From an uncultured Bacteroidales bacterium (GTDB lineage Bacteria; Bacteroidota; Bacteroidia; Bacteroidales; Bacteroidaceae), in assembly GCA_902779085.1 (NCBI GenBank), contig CACYZY010000003.1:186001-250000 (forward strand): DNA of 64,000 nucleotides. Direction: 5' to 3'. The notes beneath the pieces were generated by a model. The model was not told the origin of the DNA, made no database searches, and was given only the letters and a program-made list of their open reading frames with translations. Below, piece by piece: positions 35,910 through 44,568 of the stretch (position 1 is its first letter; each line of letters opens with the position of its first letter). The translations under genes were made by a program, and so were the position numbers.

Positions 35910-35982
35910 GCGGAAATAGCTCAGTTGGTAGAGCACAACCTTGCCAAGGTTGGGGTCGCGAGTCCGAGTCTCGTTTTCCGCT
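35910..35982 (+). tRNA. tRNA-Gly (GCC), second identical copy
   Basis: Identical over 73 bases to the copy at 35585-35657, including the unusual T-loop TCCGAGT. Confidence 0.97.
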
Positions 35983-35984
35983 CA

Positions 35985-36019
35985 AGAGAGATTCATCCTA
36001 TGATGAGTCTCTTTTTTTT
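35985..36019 (+). terminator. Terminator of the tRNA operon
   Basis: AGAGA (35985-35989) pairs with TCTCT (36008-36012), an inner TCATC/GATGA stem follows, and eight Ts follow. It ends 20 bases before aguA. Confidence 0.8.
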
Positions 36020-36039
36020 ATTTCAGCAAACTGACGCTT

Positions 36040-37158
36040 ATGAGTATCCAAGTACAGAATCCCTTCTATGGCCGCAGGAAAGATGAACTGCAGGTCGATG
36101 CATCCCGTTTCACAGAGTTAGTGATGGAACAGAGCAACCCTACCCTGCCTGGCGAATGGGCTGAACAAAGCGGTGTTCAACTCACTTGGCCCCATGCTGG
36201 TACTGATTGGGCCCCGATGCTCGATGAGGTATCCGCTTGCTTCATACAGATAGCCAAAGAGATAGCTCGTCACGAGCTGTTACTGATTGTTACTCCAGAA
36301 CCTCAAAAGGTGCAGATGCAGCTCACGCAAGCCAAAGTGATGATGCGTAATGTGCGTTTCATGCGTTGCGATACCAATGATACATGGGCACGCGATCATG
36401 GTGCCATCACGCTAACCGACTCACAGGGCCCACAACTGCTTGATTTCTGTTTTAATGGCTGGGGCAACAAATTTGTTGCAGAGAAGGACAATGCTGTAAC
36501 ACGCCAAGCAGTGGATAATGGATTCCTTCATGGCAAATATGTGAATCATTTGGATTTCGTTCTTGAAGGAGGTTCTATCGAGAGTGATGGCATAGGTACC
36601 CTGCTCACAACTTCTGCTTGTTTACTGAACCCCAATAGAAACCCCAGAATGAATAAGGTAGATATAGAAGATTATCTCAAGCGATCCCTGCATATCAACC
36701 GTATTCTGTGGCTCGACCATGGTTACCTCTGTGGTGACGACACCGACAGTCATATCGACACTTTGGCACGCTTCTGTAGTCCCGATACCATTGCCTATGT
36801 AAAATGCAATGACCCATCGGATGAGCACTATGATGAATTGGCTAAGATGGAGACACAACTACAAACCTTTGTTACCGTTGCAGGTCAGCCATATCGCCTG
36901 TTGCCATTACCAATGGCTGACAAGGTGATATTTGAGGGAGAAAGGCTTCCAGCGACCTACGCCAATTTCCTTATCCTTAACCAACAGGTTCTCTACCCAA
37001 CTTATAGCCAGCCAGCTAATGACGCAACAGCCAAGGAAGTGTTACAAACAGCTTTCCCAGATAAAAATATAATAGGTATAGATTGCCGAGCATTAATCAA
37101 GCAACATGGTTCGTTGCATTGTGTGACGATGCAGTATCCAAAAGAAGTTATTAGATGA
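36040..37158 (+). CDS. aguA: Agmatine deiminase
   Basis: A 372-aa enzyme of the peptidyl-arginine/agmatine deiminase family that converts agmatine to N-carbamoylputrescine, an early polyamine step. Typical parts are PGEWAEQSGVQLTWPH, DTNDTWARDHGAITL, LEGGSIESDG and the catalytic GDDTDSHIDTLARF. The nucleophile Cys is in GSLHCVTMQYP near the end. The start at 36040 lies only 20 bases after the tRNA terminator, with no room for a separate standard promoter, so it may rely on read-through. Confidence 0.93.
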   Translation: MSIQVQNPFYGRRKDELQVDASRFTELVMEQSNPTLPGEWAEQSGVQLTWPHAGTDWAPMLDEVSACFIQIAKEIARHELLLIVTPEPQKVQMQLTQAKVMMRNVRFMRCDTNDTWARDHGAITLTDSQGPQLLDFCFNGWGNKFVAEKDNAVTRQAVDNGFLHGKYVNHLDFVLEGGSIESDGIGTLLTTSACLLNPNRNPRMNKVDIEDYLKRSLHINRILWLDHGYLCGDDTDSHIDTLARFCSPDTIAYVKCNDPSDEHYDELAKMETQLQTFVTVAGQPYRLLPLPMADKVIFEGERLPATYANFLILNQQVLYPTYSQPANDATAKEVLQTAFPDKNIIGIDCRALIKQHGSLHCVTMQYPKEVIR

Positions 37159-37173
37159 TAGATGAAGATTAAT

Positions 37174-37211
37174 AAAGTACAAGGGCCTCGGTTCATCCAG
37201 CCCTTGACTTT
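37174..37211 (+). terminator. Terminator of aguA
   Basis: AAAGT plus AAGGGC (37174-37186) pairs with GCCCTT plus ACTTT (37200-37211), with small internal mismatches, then TATT. Confidence 0.65.
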
Positions 37212-37319
37212 ATTGATGATAAAAAAAACAGAACAGTTTATTTTTTTATGTGTCTTTGCAACTTTTTGTACCTAGGTTCCGTCTAACACATAAAATAAAC
37301 AATAAAACGACTTAAGATT

Positions 37320-38180
37320 ATGAAAAAACTGACAACTTTTTTTGTTTCAATGATGCTGGGCATTAGCTTGACAGCATGTAGTATGGTAGTAGATGGTGTG
37401 AATACCCAGAAGATCAATGCCAGCAAGAACTATGTTACCAAGGAATTTAAGGTGAAAGAATTCAACAACATCAATTTAATTGGTAGTGGTAACGTATATT
37501 TCACCCAGCAACCTGGTGCACCAGCTGTATCTGTAGTTACCTCCGACAATGTAGCTGAGATCCTAGACGTGTATGTTGAGAACAACACCCTATGCCTCAG
37601 AATCAAGAAGGGTTATAGCGTAAGATTTCTCGAGAAACTTGACTATACCGTCAATGCAGCTGCTTTGAATGCAATGAACATCACAGGCTCTGGTGATTTT
37701 AAGCTGATGAACGGGCTGACCACCGACAATCTGAAGTTGAGTATTACAGGTTCTGGCGATTTGGATTGTAACAATGTCAATTGCGCTGGTGACATGGAAG
37801 TAAGCATCTCTGGCAGTGGCGATATCAATGGTGACAACTTGCAAAGCAATGACATGTCGATTTCTATCGCTGGTTCTGGTGACATTGGTTTAGGCAATAT
37901 CTCCGCCAATAATGTTAAGGCCAACATTTCCGGCAGTGGGGACATCAGATTGAAAGGTAAGACTTTTAAAGCCAAATATTTCATTGCTGGTAGTGGCAAT
38001 ATTGCTGCTAGTGACTTGCTAGCTGAGGATGTTATAGCAAATACCTCTGGCAGTGGCGATATTACCTGTTACGCTAGTAAGTCAATTGAGGCATCCAGAG
38101 CAGGCAGCGGCAGCATCGGTTACAAAGGTAATCCACAAAAAGTAAATATTGGCAAAAAAGGCGTTTATGCCATTGAATAA
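37320..38180 (+). CDS. DUF2807 (head GIN domain) lipoprotein
   Basis: A 286-aa lipoprotein with lipobox LTACS (likely lipidated Cys20). The mature protein is a right-handed beta-helix of the DUF2807 'putative auto-transporter adhesin, head GIN' type, built on repeated SGSGD or GSGD turns (for example NITGSGDFKLMNG and SISGSGDINGDN), about eight in the sequence. It should sit at the outer membrane. The family function is not established; adhesion or envelope-stress roles have been proposed. It is monocistronic with a terminator at 38215. Confidence 0.88.
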   Translation: MKKLTTFFVSMMLGISLTACSMVVDGVNTQKINASKNYVTKEFKVKEFNNINLIGSGNVYFTQQPGAPAVSVVTSDNVAEILDVYVENNTLCLRIKKGYSVRFLEKLDYTVNAAALNAMNITGSGDFKLMNGLTTDNLKLSITGSGDLDCNNVNCAGDMEVSISGSGDINGDNLQSNDMSISIAGSGDIGLGNISANNVKANISGSGDIRLKGKTFKAKYFIAGSGNIAASDLLAEDVIANTSGSGDITCYASKSIEASRAGSGSIGYKGNPQKVNIGKKGVYAIE

Positions 38181-38214
38181 TAATTATTGAATATAAAACA
38201 GTGATTAAACATTC

Positions 38215-38243
38215 ATCCCCCTCCTCATAGAGGGGGATTTTTA
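38215..38243 (+). terminator. Terminator of the DUF2807 gene
   Basis: ATCCCCCTC (38215-38223) and GAGGGGGAT (38230-38238) form a perfect 9-bp stem followed by Ts. Confidence 0.88.
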
Positions 38244-38297
38244 TTTGCATTTGTAACTTTTTTATGCACATACATACCTATTCTTAATTATAGTTCG

Positions 38298-38305
38298 TAT
38301 ATTTG
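38298..38305 (+). promoter_or_regulatory. -7 box of the Tricorn-like gene
   Basis: TATATTTG, 34 bases before the ATG; no good -33 box. Confidence 0.45.
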
Positions 38306-38338
38306 TGACACGAATTCACAAATCAACCAAATAAAAGT

Positions 38339-41300
38339 ATGAAGAAAGAATTTTTGTTATCCCTGCTTATTGCAGGAGCAGGATTGAACGGCTATGCCGA
38401 CGAGACACGACTGCTTCGTTTTCCTGCCACTAACGGCCAGGAAGTGGTGTTCTCCTACGGAGGCGATCTGTTCAAGGTATCTATCAATGGTGGTGAGGCC
38501 ACCCGCCTAACTTCTCACATTGGCTACGAAATGTTTGCTCGCTATTCACCTGATGGTAACTCCATCGCTTTTACTGGTGAATATGACGGCAATCGTGAAG
38601 TGTATCTTATCTCAAAAGATGGTGGCGAGCCCAAGCGACTTACCTTCACCGCTACAAACTCACGTGACGATCTTGGCGATCGTATGGGTCCTAACAACAT
38701 GGTACTGACCTGGACCAAAGATGGTAAGAGCGTGGTATATCGTAACCGTATCAGCGACAGTTTCGATGGCAAGCTATGGACTATCTCCAAGGATGGTGGT
38801 ATGAGCGAGCAGATTCCTTTGCCAGAGGGTGGCTTCTGCAGTTACTCTCCTGATGGTAAGAAACTGGCTTACAATCGCGTAATGCGTGAGTTCCGTACTT
38901 GGAAATACTACCGTGGTGGTATGGCCGATGATATCTGGATCTACGACCCACAAGCTAAGACAGTGGAGAATGTTACCAAAAATGATGCACAGGATATCAT
39001 GCCTATGTGGATTGGTGATGAGATCTTCTTCATCTCCGACCGTGACATGACGATGAACATCTTTGTGTACAACACACAGACCAAGCAGACCGAGAAAGTG
39101 ACCAATTACACAGACTTCGATGTGAAGTTCCCTAGCACCAACGGGCAGATTATCGTCTATGAGAAAGGCGGCTACCTCTATAAGCTGGATCCTAAGACAC
39201 GTCAGAGCACCAAGATCAGCATCACGCTGAACTCTGATAATATTTACGGACGTAAGGAATATCGTAACTTATCTGACAACATCACAGCTGCTAGTGTATC
39301 AGCCGATGGTAATCGTCTGGCCGTAACAGCTCGTGGCGAGGTTTTCGACATCCCAGCTAAGCAGGGTGTAGTAAAGAACATTACCCGTACCCCAGGTGCC
39401 AACGATCGTGGTGCACAGATCAGTCCTGATGGCAAGTACATTGCATACATTAGTGACAAGACTGGAGAGACTGAAGTATGGTTGCAGGAAGAAGCAGGCG
39501 GTGAACCTGTGCAACTGACCAAGAACAACGACACATATATCCGTTCACTGGTATGGAGCCCAGATAGCAAGACTATCCTCTATACCGACCGTAAGAACCG
39601 TCTGGTTGAAGTTAATGTTACTGCCAAGAGCAAGCGCACCGTACTTACTTGCCCCGAGAGCGAGTTCCGTGGTGTGCAGTTCTCACCCGACAGTCAGTGG
39701 ATCACTTACACCCGTCCAGAGAAGAATGACATGAGTGTAGTGTATGTCTATAACCTCAAGACCAACAAAGAATATCCTGTCACCGAGAAGTGGTACAGCT
39801 CTTCATCTCCTACTTTCAGTACTGATGGCAAGTACCTCATCTTCAATTCTAACCGTGATTTGAACCCTATTTATAGTCGTGTAGAATGGGACTATGCCTA
39901 CACCAGCATGGGTGGCATATACTTGGCTACTTTGACTAAGGACACACCTTCTCCTTTGTTGCCTAAGGACGACCAGATCAGTATCAGCGAAGACAAGCCA
40001 GCTGGTCCTCAAGGCCCAGGCAAACCTGGTGAGGCTAAAGATGCCAAAAGCGTAGACGTGAAGATTGATACAGACGGTATCTTCAATCGCATTATCAAGT
40101 TACCTGTACGTCCTGGTGAGGGCTATATGAGCTATTTCTTCAGCGATGGCAAAAAGTTGTGGTACCAGAATGGTCGCAGTCTCATGGCGTTTGATTTCGC
40201 CACTCAGGAAGACAACAAGGTAGTTGATGGTCGTATCAGTGCTTACACAGCAGGTGGCAAGAAAGCTATCCTTTCTGACCGTAACAAGTACTATATCGTA
40301 GACTTCCCATCTGATCGTATCAAGGCTGATAAAGCTGTCAATACTGACAACCTGAAAGCTATTGTAGACTTCTCTGAGGAGTGGCCGCAGATCTTCGATG
40401 AGGTTTGGCGTGCATTCCGTGATGGTTTCTATCTGGAGAATATGCATGGCGTTGACTGGAAAGCGCTCAAGCAGAAATACTCCGTTCTGTTGCCATATGT
40501 AAAGACTCGTCTGGATTTGAACTATGTCATTGGTGAAATGATTTCTGAGTTGGCTTGCGGTCATGCTTACATTTCTACTGGCGAAAAGCCTGAGGCAGAA
40601 CGCATCGATATGGGCTTACTGGGTGCCGAACTGAATCGTGACAAGAGTGGTTACTTCAAGATTACGAAGATTCTGGAGGGTGCTCCTTATCGTGAGGAAC
40701 TGCGTTCACCTCTTACTGAGCCTGGCATCAACGTGAAGGAAGGTGAGTTCATCACAGCTATCGACGGTGTGTCTGTTACTTCTGTCAACAACATCTACGA
40801 GCTGCTCATTGGCAAGGCTAACGTACTGACCGAACTGACAGTAAATAGTGCTGCTTCTGCTGGTGGTCGCAAGGTTGTGATCAAGCCTATTGCTGACGAA
40901 TACCCACTCTACCACTATGCATGGGTACAGAATAATATCAAGACTGTTGAGAAGGCAACCAACGGACGTGTAGGTTATATTTATATCCCTGACATGGGTG
41001 CTGAAGGTCTGAATGAGTTCGTTCGCTACTATTATCCTCAGTTGGATAAGGAAGCGTTGATCATCGACGATCGTGCCAACGGTGGTGGCAACGTGTCTCC
41101 TATGATTATCGAGCGTCTGTTGCGTGAGCCTTATCGTATGACTATGAGCCGTACATCCAGCACTACCAATACAGTGCCTGATGGAGCTCACCACGGTCCA
41201 AAGGTACTGCTCATCAACAAGTACTCAGCATCTGATGGTGACCTCTTCCCATGGAGTTTCAAGGCAAACAACTTGGGTACTGTAATTGGTACTCGCACAT

Positions 41301-41587
41301 GGGGTGGTATTATCGGTATCAGTGGCTCTTTGCCTTACATGGATGGCACTGATGTTCGTGTACCATTCTTCACAAACTACGATGCCAAAACTGGTCAGTG
41401 GATTGTAGAGAACCATGGCGTAGACCCTGACATCCTGCTCGACAATGATCCTATCAAAGAGCAGGCAGGTGAAGACCAGCAGTTGAACAAGGCAATCGAG
41501 GTAGCTCTCCAGCAACTCAAAGACTGGAAGCCTCTGCCTGGCGTTCCTGCTCCTCGAACCTTTAAGGATCTTCACTTAAACAACTAA
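38339..41587 (+). CDS. Tricorn-like S41 protease, exported
   Basis: A 1082-aa protein with a signal peptide (LLSLLIAGAGLNGYADE). Residues about 25-530 are two beta-propellers of the Tricorn/TolB kind, with repeats such as ARYSPDGNSIAFTGEYDG and AQISPDGKYIAYISD. A C1 region and PDZ domain follow (FITAIDGVSVTSVNNIYELL), then the S41 peptidase core with the nucleophile in NKYSASDGDLFPWSF. Archaeal Tricorn degrades proteasome products in the cytosol; this version is exported and probably cleans up periplasmic peptides. A Lys/Pro/Gly-rich linker (about 560-580) joins the parts. Monocistronic. Confidence 0.93.
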   Translation: MKKEFLLSLLIAGAGLNGYADETRLLRFPATNGQEVVFSYGGDLFKVSINGGEATRLTSHIGYEMFARYSPDGNSIAFTGEYDGNREVYLISKDGGEPKRLTFTATNSRDDLGDRMGPNNMVLTWTKDGKSVVYRNRISDSFDGKLWTISKDGGMSEQIPLPEGGFCSYSPDGKKLAYNRVMREFRTWKYYRGGMADDIWIYDPQAKTVENVTKNDAQDIMPMWIGDEIFFISDRDMTMNIFVYNTQTKQTEKVTNYTDFDVKFPSTNGQIIVYEKGGYLYKLDPKTRQSTKISITLNSDNIYGRKEYRNLSDNITAASVSADGNRLAVTARGEVFDIPAKQGVVKNITRTPGANDRGAQISPDGKYIAYISDKTGETEVWLQEEAGGEPVQLTKNNDTYIRSLVWSPDSKTILYTDRKNRLVEVNVTAKSKRTVLTCPESEFRGVQFSPDSQWITYTRPEKNDMSVVYVYNLKTNKEYPVTEKWYSSSSPTFSTDGKYLIFNSNRDLNPIYSRVEWDYAYTSMGGIYLATLTKDTPSPLLPKDDQISISEDKPAGPQGPGKPGEAKDAKSVDVKIDTDGIFNRIIKLPVRPGEGYMSYFFSDGKKLWYQNGRSLMAFDFATQEDNKVVDGRISAYTAGGKKAILSDRNKYYIVDFPSDRIKADKAVNTDNLKAIVDFSEEWPQIFDEVWRAFRDGFYLENMHGVDWKALKQKYSVLLPYVKTRLDLNYVIGEMISELACGHAYISTGEKPEAERIDMGLLGAELNRDKSGYFKITKILEGAPYREELRSPLTEPGINVKEGEFITAIDGVSVTSVNNIYELLIGKANVLTELTVNSAASAGGRKVVIKPIADEYPLYHYAWVQNNIKTVEKATNGRVGYIYIPDMGAEGLNEFVRYYYPQLDKEALIIDDRANGGGNVSPMIIERLLREPYRMTMSRTSSTTNTVPDGAHHGPKVLLINKYSASDGDLFPWSFKANNLGTVIGTRTWGGIIGISGSLPYMDGTDVRVPFFTNYDAKTGQWIVENHGVDPDILLDNDPIKEQAGEDQQLNKAIEVALQQLKDWKPLPGVPAPRTFKDLHLNN

Positions 41588-41594
41588 GAATTGA

Positions 41595-41620
41595 GGGCTG
41601 CATTCCTGCAGCCCTTTTTT
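41595..41620 (+). terminator. Terminator of the Tricorn-like gene
   Basis: GGGCTGC (41595-41601) and GCAGCCC (41608-41614) followed by six Ts. Confidence 0.9.
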
Positions 41621-41640
41621 ATATTCTTTTCTTTTTGCAA

Positions 41641-41822
41641 CTTGATTATTATAGCTTCACAAACTTATATCAAGAGCTATTTTTCAAGGCCGGTAGTTTT
41701 TAATATATCGCTCGTCAATTAGGCGTAAGCTTCCAAGCGATACAAGATGGGTGATGCTTTGGTAAAGGGGAAATGTTACCTTTTAGATCTTTTCTTTGTG
41801 CTAAAGAAAAGGAAGAAGCATC
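41641..41822. repeat. Cluster of inverted repeats between convergent genes
   Basis: The gap from 41588 to 41901 holds no gene. It holds successive inverted repeats: ATAGCT/AGCTAT (41651-41656, 41675-41680), TATCGCT/AGCGATA (41706-41712, 41736-41742), and GATGCTT/AAGCATC (41753-41759, 41816-41822). The last pair encloses GGTAA/TTACC (41761-41765, 41776-41780) and a perfect 9-bp stem at 41789-41811 with loop GTGCT. The last group can fold as a three-way junction. It may be a dispersed repeat or an RNA; I see no promoter. Confidence 0.5.
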
Positions 41823-41841
41823 GCGTCGAAGAAAGGAACAG

Positions 41842-41868
41842 AAAAAAAGGCTGCTCGTTTGAGCAGCC
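41842..41868 (-). terminator. Terminator of the OmpA lipoprotein gene
   Basis: GGCTGCTC (41849-41856) pairs with GAGCAGCC (41861-41868); the minus strand continues with seven Ts. Confidence 0.88.
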
Positions 41869-41901
41869 CTATCCTATTAACCTAAAAAATGCTAGAACTG
41901 A

Positions 41902-42588
41902 TTACTGTCTTGCAGCTTCAGCCTGAGCGTCTTGAATCATCTTCTCACTAGCATACATGTAGATTTCCACGCGACGGTTCTCAGCTGCAGTCTTGGTCTC
42001 ATCATACTGATCGTAAGCAACACCCTCAACAGTCTTGAACTGAGAATTAGGCACACCACACTGCTTCAGATACTTCTCAACAGCCTGAGCACGCTGATTA
42101 GATACCTTGATGTTAGCATCATAAGTACCCACCTTGTCAGTATGGCCAATAACAGCGATGTCAGTAGTCTTGTCCTCAGCCAGAATACCAGCCAGCTCCT
42201 TCAGAGAGTTCTTAGACTCATTGTTCAGAGCAGAAGAGTTGAAACCAAACAGGATACCAGAATCGAATGTCACCTTAACGGCATCCAGACCATTGCTATC
42301 CTGTATCTTCTCTACATCTGCGCCCTCAATCTGAGCAGCTGCAGCAGCTTTCTTATCCATCTTATTGCCAATGATAGCACCAGTACCAGCGCCAACGGCA
42401 CCACCGATAGCAGCACCAATTAAAGCACCCTTGCTACCACCACCAATTAAACCGCCTAAAACGGCACCAACAGCAGCACCACCGCCACCACCGATAGCAG
42501 TACCTTTAGCTGTATTATTCATAGTTCCGCAGCTGCCAAATACCAGAGCTGCACTCAAAAGAATAGCTGTAATTTTTGTCTTTTTCAT
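41902..42588 (-). CDS. OmpA-family lipoprotein with glycine zipper
   Basis: A 228-aa lipoprotein (lipobox VFGSCG, likely lipidated Cys20). Residues about 30-75 are a glycine-zipper segment (AVLGGLIGGGSKGALIGAAI; GAGTGAIIGNKMDK), which can insert in or oligomerise at membranes. The C-terminal OmpA domain (about 110-215) includes VIGHTDKVGTYDANIKVSNQ and ENRRVEIYMYAS, the peptidoglycan-binding face. It should tether the outer membrane to peptidoglycan. Monocistronic, with a -7 box at 42705. Confidence 0.93.
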   Translation of the reverse strand: MKKTKITAILLSAALVFGSCGTMNNTAKGTAIGGGGGAAVGAVLGGLIGGGSKGALIGAAIGGAVGAGTGAIIGNKMDKKAAAAAQIEGADVEKIQDSNGLDAVKVTFDSGILFGFNSSALNNESKNSLKELAGILAEDKTTDIAVIGHTDKVGTYDANIKVSNQRAQAVEKYLKQCGVPNSQFKTVEGVAYDQYDETKTAAENRRVEIYMYASEKMIQDAQAEAARQ

Positions 42589-42704
42589 ATCACAATAGTT
42601 TTAAAAAAGTTATTATTCTCATCATATTTAAACTGTGATTAGGCTAGTGCAAATGAAGAGAATCTATTTGTCAAGCACACACAGTTATGCAAAATATTAC
42701 ATTG

Positions 42705-42712
42705 CAAATATA
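42705..42712 (-). promoter_or_regulatory. -7 box of the OmpA lipoprotein gene
   Basis: The minus strand reads TATATTTG, about 117 bases before the start, leaving a long leader. Confidence 0.45.
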
Positions 42713-42796
42713 CATTATTAATGGAATTTTAATGGCTTTACTGCAACTATTTTTCTCTTTTTTGGAGATTTTTTATTGATGTGACGAATATTTGTG

Positions 42797-42804
42797 TATT
42801 TTTG
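42797..42804 (+). promoter_or_regulatory. -7 box of the YpfJ-like gene
   Basis: TATTTTTG, 32 bases before the ATG at 42837, with a TTG 18 bases upstream. Confidence 0.5.
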
Positions 42805-42836
42805 CACCAAATGTTGAACCTTAAATTGCATATATT

Positions 42837-43700
42837 ATGAGAATGGATGGAAGACGCGAGAGTTCCAATGTGGACGATCGCCGTAGATTGAGTGGTGGTA
42901 GCAAGGCCGGACTTGGTATTGGTGGTCTGATTATTGTTGCCCTAATCACATGGTTTATGGGTGGTAACCCATTAAGTGTATTGTCAGGTGCTGACTTGGG
43001 TAGCATGGTTTCCACTCAGACAGAAAATAATCGTGAGTTTACGCCAGAGGAAGAGGAACTGGCAAAGTTCTCACGCCAGATATTGGCAGGCACCGAGGAT
43101 GTATGGACCAAGGTATTCCAGCAGTACGGCAGAACCTATCGTTCTCCAAAAATGGTGTTGTTTACAGGCAGCGTAAAGACGGGTTGTGGTGGTGCCACCT
43201 CTCAGGTAGGTCCATTCTACTGCTCAGCTGACGAGTCTCTGTATATCGACCTGTCATTCTTTAGCGAGATGAAACAGACGTTAGGTGCCGATGGCGATTT
43301 CGCCTATGCATATGTAATTGCCCATGAGGTGGGACACCATGTGCAGCATTTACTGGGTACGTTGGACAAGGCACATAGCCAGATGGCTCGTATGAATGAG
43401 ACTGAGAGCAACCGCATGAGTGTACGTATAGAGTTACAAGCTGACTTCTATGCTGGTGTGTGGGCTTATCACGACAACCAGATGTTTGGTTCACTCGAAG
43501 CTGGTGACTTGGAAGAAGCCATCAACTGTGCAGCAGTAATCGGCGATGATTACCTGCAGAAGAAAGCACGTGGCTATGCTGTTCCTGAGTCATTCAACCA
43601 TGGTTCTTCACAACAGCGTCAGAAGTGGTTGACCTTAGGGCTCCGCACTGGAGACCTGAACCGAGGCGACACCTTCAGTCCAAACTTCAGTGACCTCTAA
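42837..43700 (+). CDS. YpfJ/KPN_02809-family neutral zinc metallopeptidase
   Basis: A 287-aa membrane-anchored protein. It starts RMDGRRESSNVDDRRR, typical of the family. One transmembrane helix (GLGIGGLIIVALITWFMGG, about 26-44) is followed by an external domain with TGSVKTGCGGATSQVGPFYC and the zinc motif VIAHEVGHHVQHLLG near residue 165. ELQADFYAGVWA provides the third ligand, as in other members. The cellular substrates are not known. Single gene with its own promoter and a bidirectional terminator. Confidence 0.93.
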   Translation: MRMDGRRESSNVDDRRRLSGGSKAGLGIGGLIIVALITWFMGGNPLSVLSGADLGSMVSTQTENNREFTPEEEELAKFSRQILAGTEDVWTKVFQQYGRTYRSPKMVLFTGSVKTGCGGATSQVGPFYCSADESLYIDLSFFSEMKQTLGADGDFAYAYVIAHEVGHHVQHLLGTLDKAHSQMARMNETESNRMSVRIELQADFYAGVWAYHDNQMFGSLEAGDLEEAINCAAVIGDDYLQKKARGYAVPESFNHGSSQQRQKWLTLGLRTGDLNRGDTFSPNFSDL

Positions 43701-43703
43701 CAA

Positions 43704-43735
43704 AAAAAGCTGCTCAATCGAGCAGCTTTTTCTTT
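43704..43735. terminator. Bidirectional terminator
   Basis: AAAAAGCTGCTC (43704-43715) pairs perfectly with GAGCAGCTTTTT (43720-43731), serving the converging YpfJ-like and DUF4293 genes. Confidence 0.9.
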
Positions 43736-43748
43736 TCCTAAATTATAA

Positions 43749-44204
43749 TTATCTCAGTCGTTCTGATGCCCTTACCATCACCTCATCCGCATAGGTAGCG
43801 CGGAAAGCAAGATAGTTAAGGATGATGCAGACAAAAGGCAATGCCAAAGCCCATCCTGGACGGAAAGCAGCCTCCAAGTCACTCTTCAGCATATAGACAA
43901 AAACAGCCACAGCCGCATAGTAACCAATCTGCAACAAAGCACTGAACACACACATACGCACCTGCAACATGCGGTTCTTGTACAAAAAGATGGTAGCAAA
44001 TGCCACCACAGCATTCAGCAACAGGATAGCAAACAGTCCCCAGGTTGTTTGAGTACCACCATCAGCCAATGTCAGGCCCAAAGGCTTCAGTACACTATCA
44101 AACGCTCCACCGGCTTCAGTGAAGAAACCGATTGGAGACAACATGGTCACCACCAATAATATGGTGATGACCAGCCAATAAACGGATTGAATACGCTGTA
44201 TCAT
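43749..44204 (-). CDS. DUF4293 membrane protein
   Basis: A 151-aa protein with four hydrophobic segments: YWLVITILLVVTMLSPIGFF, GLFAILLLNAVVAFATIFLY, CVFSALLQIGYYAAVAVFVY and GWALALPFVCIILNYLAF. It starts MIQRIQSVYW, the standard start of DUF4293. Function unknown. It overlaps the omega gene by four bases (ATGA) and is the last gene of bamD-omega-DUF4293, a conserved Bacteroidetes order. Confidence 0.9.
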   Translation of the reverse strand: MIQRIQSVYWLVITILLVVTMLSPIGFFTEAGGAFDSVLKPLGLTLADGGTQTTWGLFAILLLNAVVAFATIFLYKNRMLQVRMCVFSALLQIGYYAAVAVFVYMLKSDLEAAFRPGWALALPFVCIILNYLAFRATYADEVMVRASERLR

Positions 44205-44545
44205 TGGAAATCGTCCATATTTTGCTTATCCTTGGCAGGATTGCGATAATAAATCTTTCCCTCTTTGTATTCCTGAGTAGCAATCAGTGTAGCCTTTGGC
44301 AACTTCTCGTAGTAACGGGAAATCTCAATCTGCTCGCGGTTTTCAAATACTTCCTCCAGATTGTCACTGTAAGAAGCAAACTCTGCCAGTTTCTTAGACA
44401 GGTCGTTCTTGATTTCCATGCTAATCTGATTGGCACGCTTACCGATAATGGCAACGGTTTCATATATATTGCCAGTATCTTCGCACAACTGCATAACGTC
44501 TCTTGTAACAGTGGTGTTAGCAGCATTTGTCTTTTTGTAATCCAT
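44201..44545 (-). CDS. RNA polymerase omega subunit, RpoK-like
   Basis: A 114-aa protein matching the Bacteroidetes form of the omega/RPB6-like subunit. TGNIYETVAIIGKRANQISMEI is the conserved core that clamps beta-prime, followed by KKLAEFASYSDNLEEVFEN and a variable tail. It helps assemble RNA polymerase. It lies 23 bases after bamD and overlaps DUF4293. The match rests on the IGKRANQI core and the context. Confidence 0.85.
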   Translation of the reverse strand: MDYKKTNAANTTVTRDVMQLCEDTGNIYETVAIIGKRANQISMEIKNDLSKKLAEFASYSDNLEEVFENREQIEISRYYEKLPKATLIATQEYKEGKIYYRNPAKDKQNMDDFQ

Positions 44546-44568
44546 AAATTATATGTTAGTTAAGTTGT

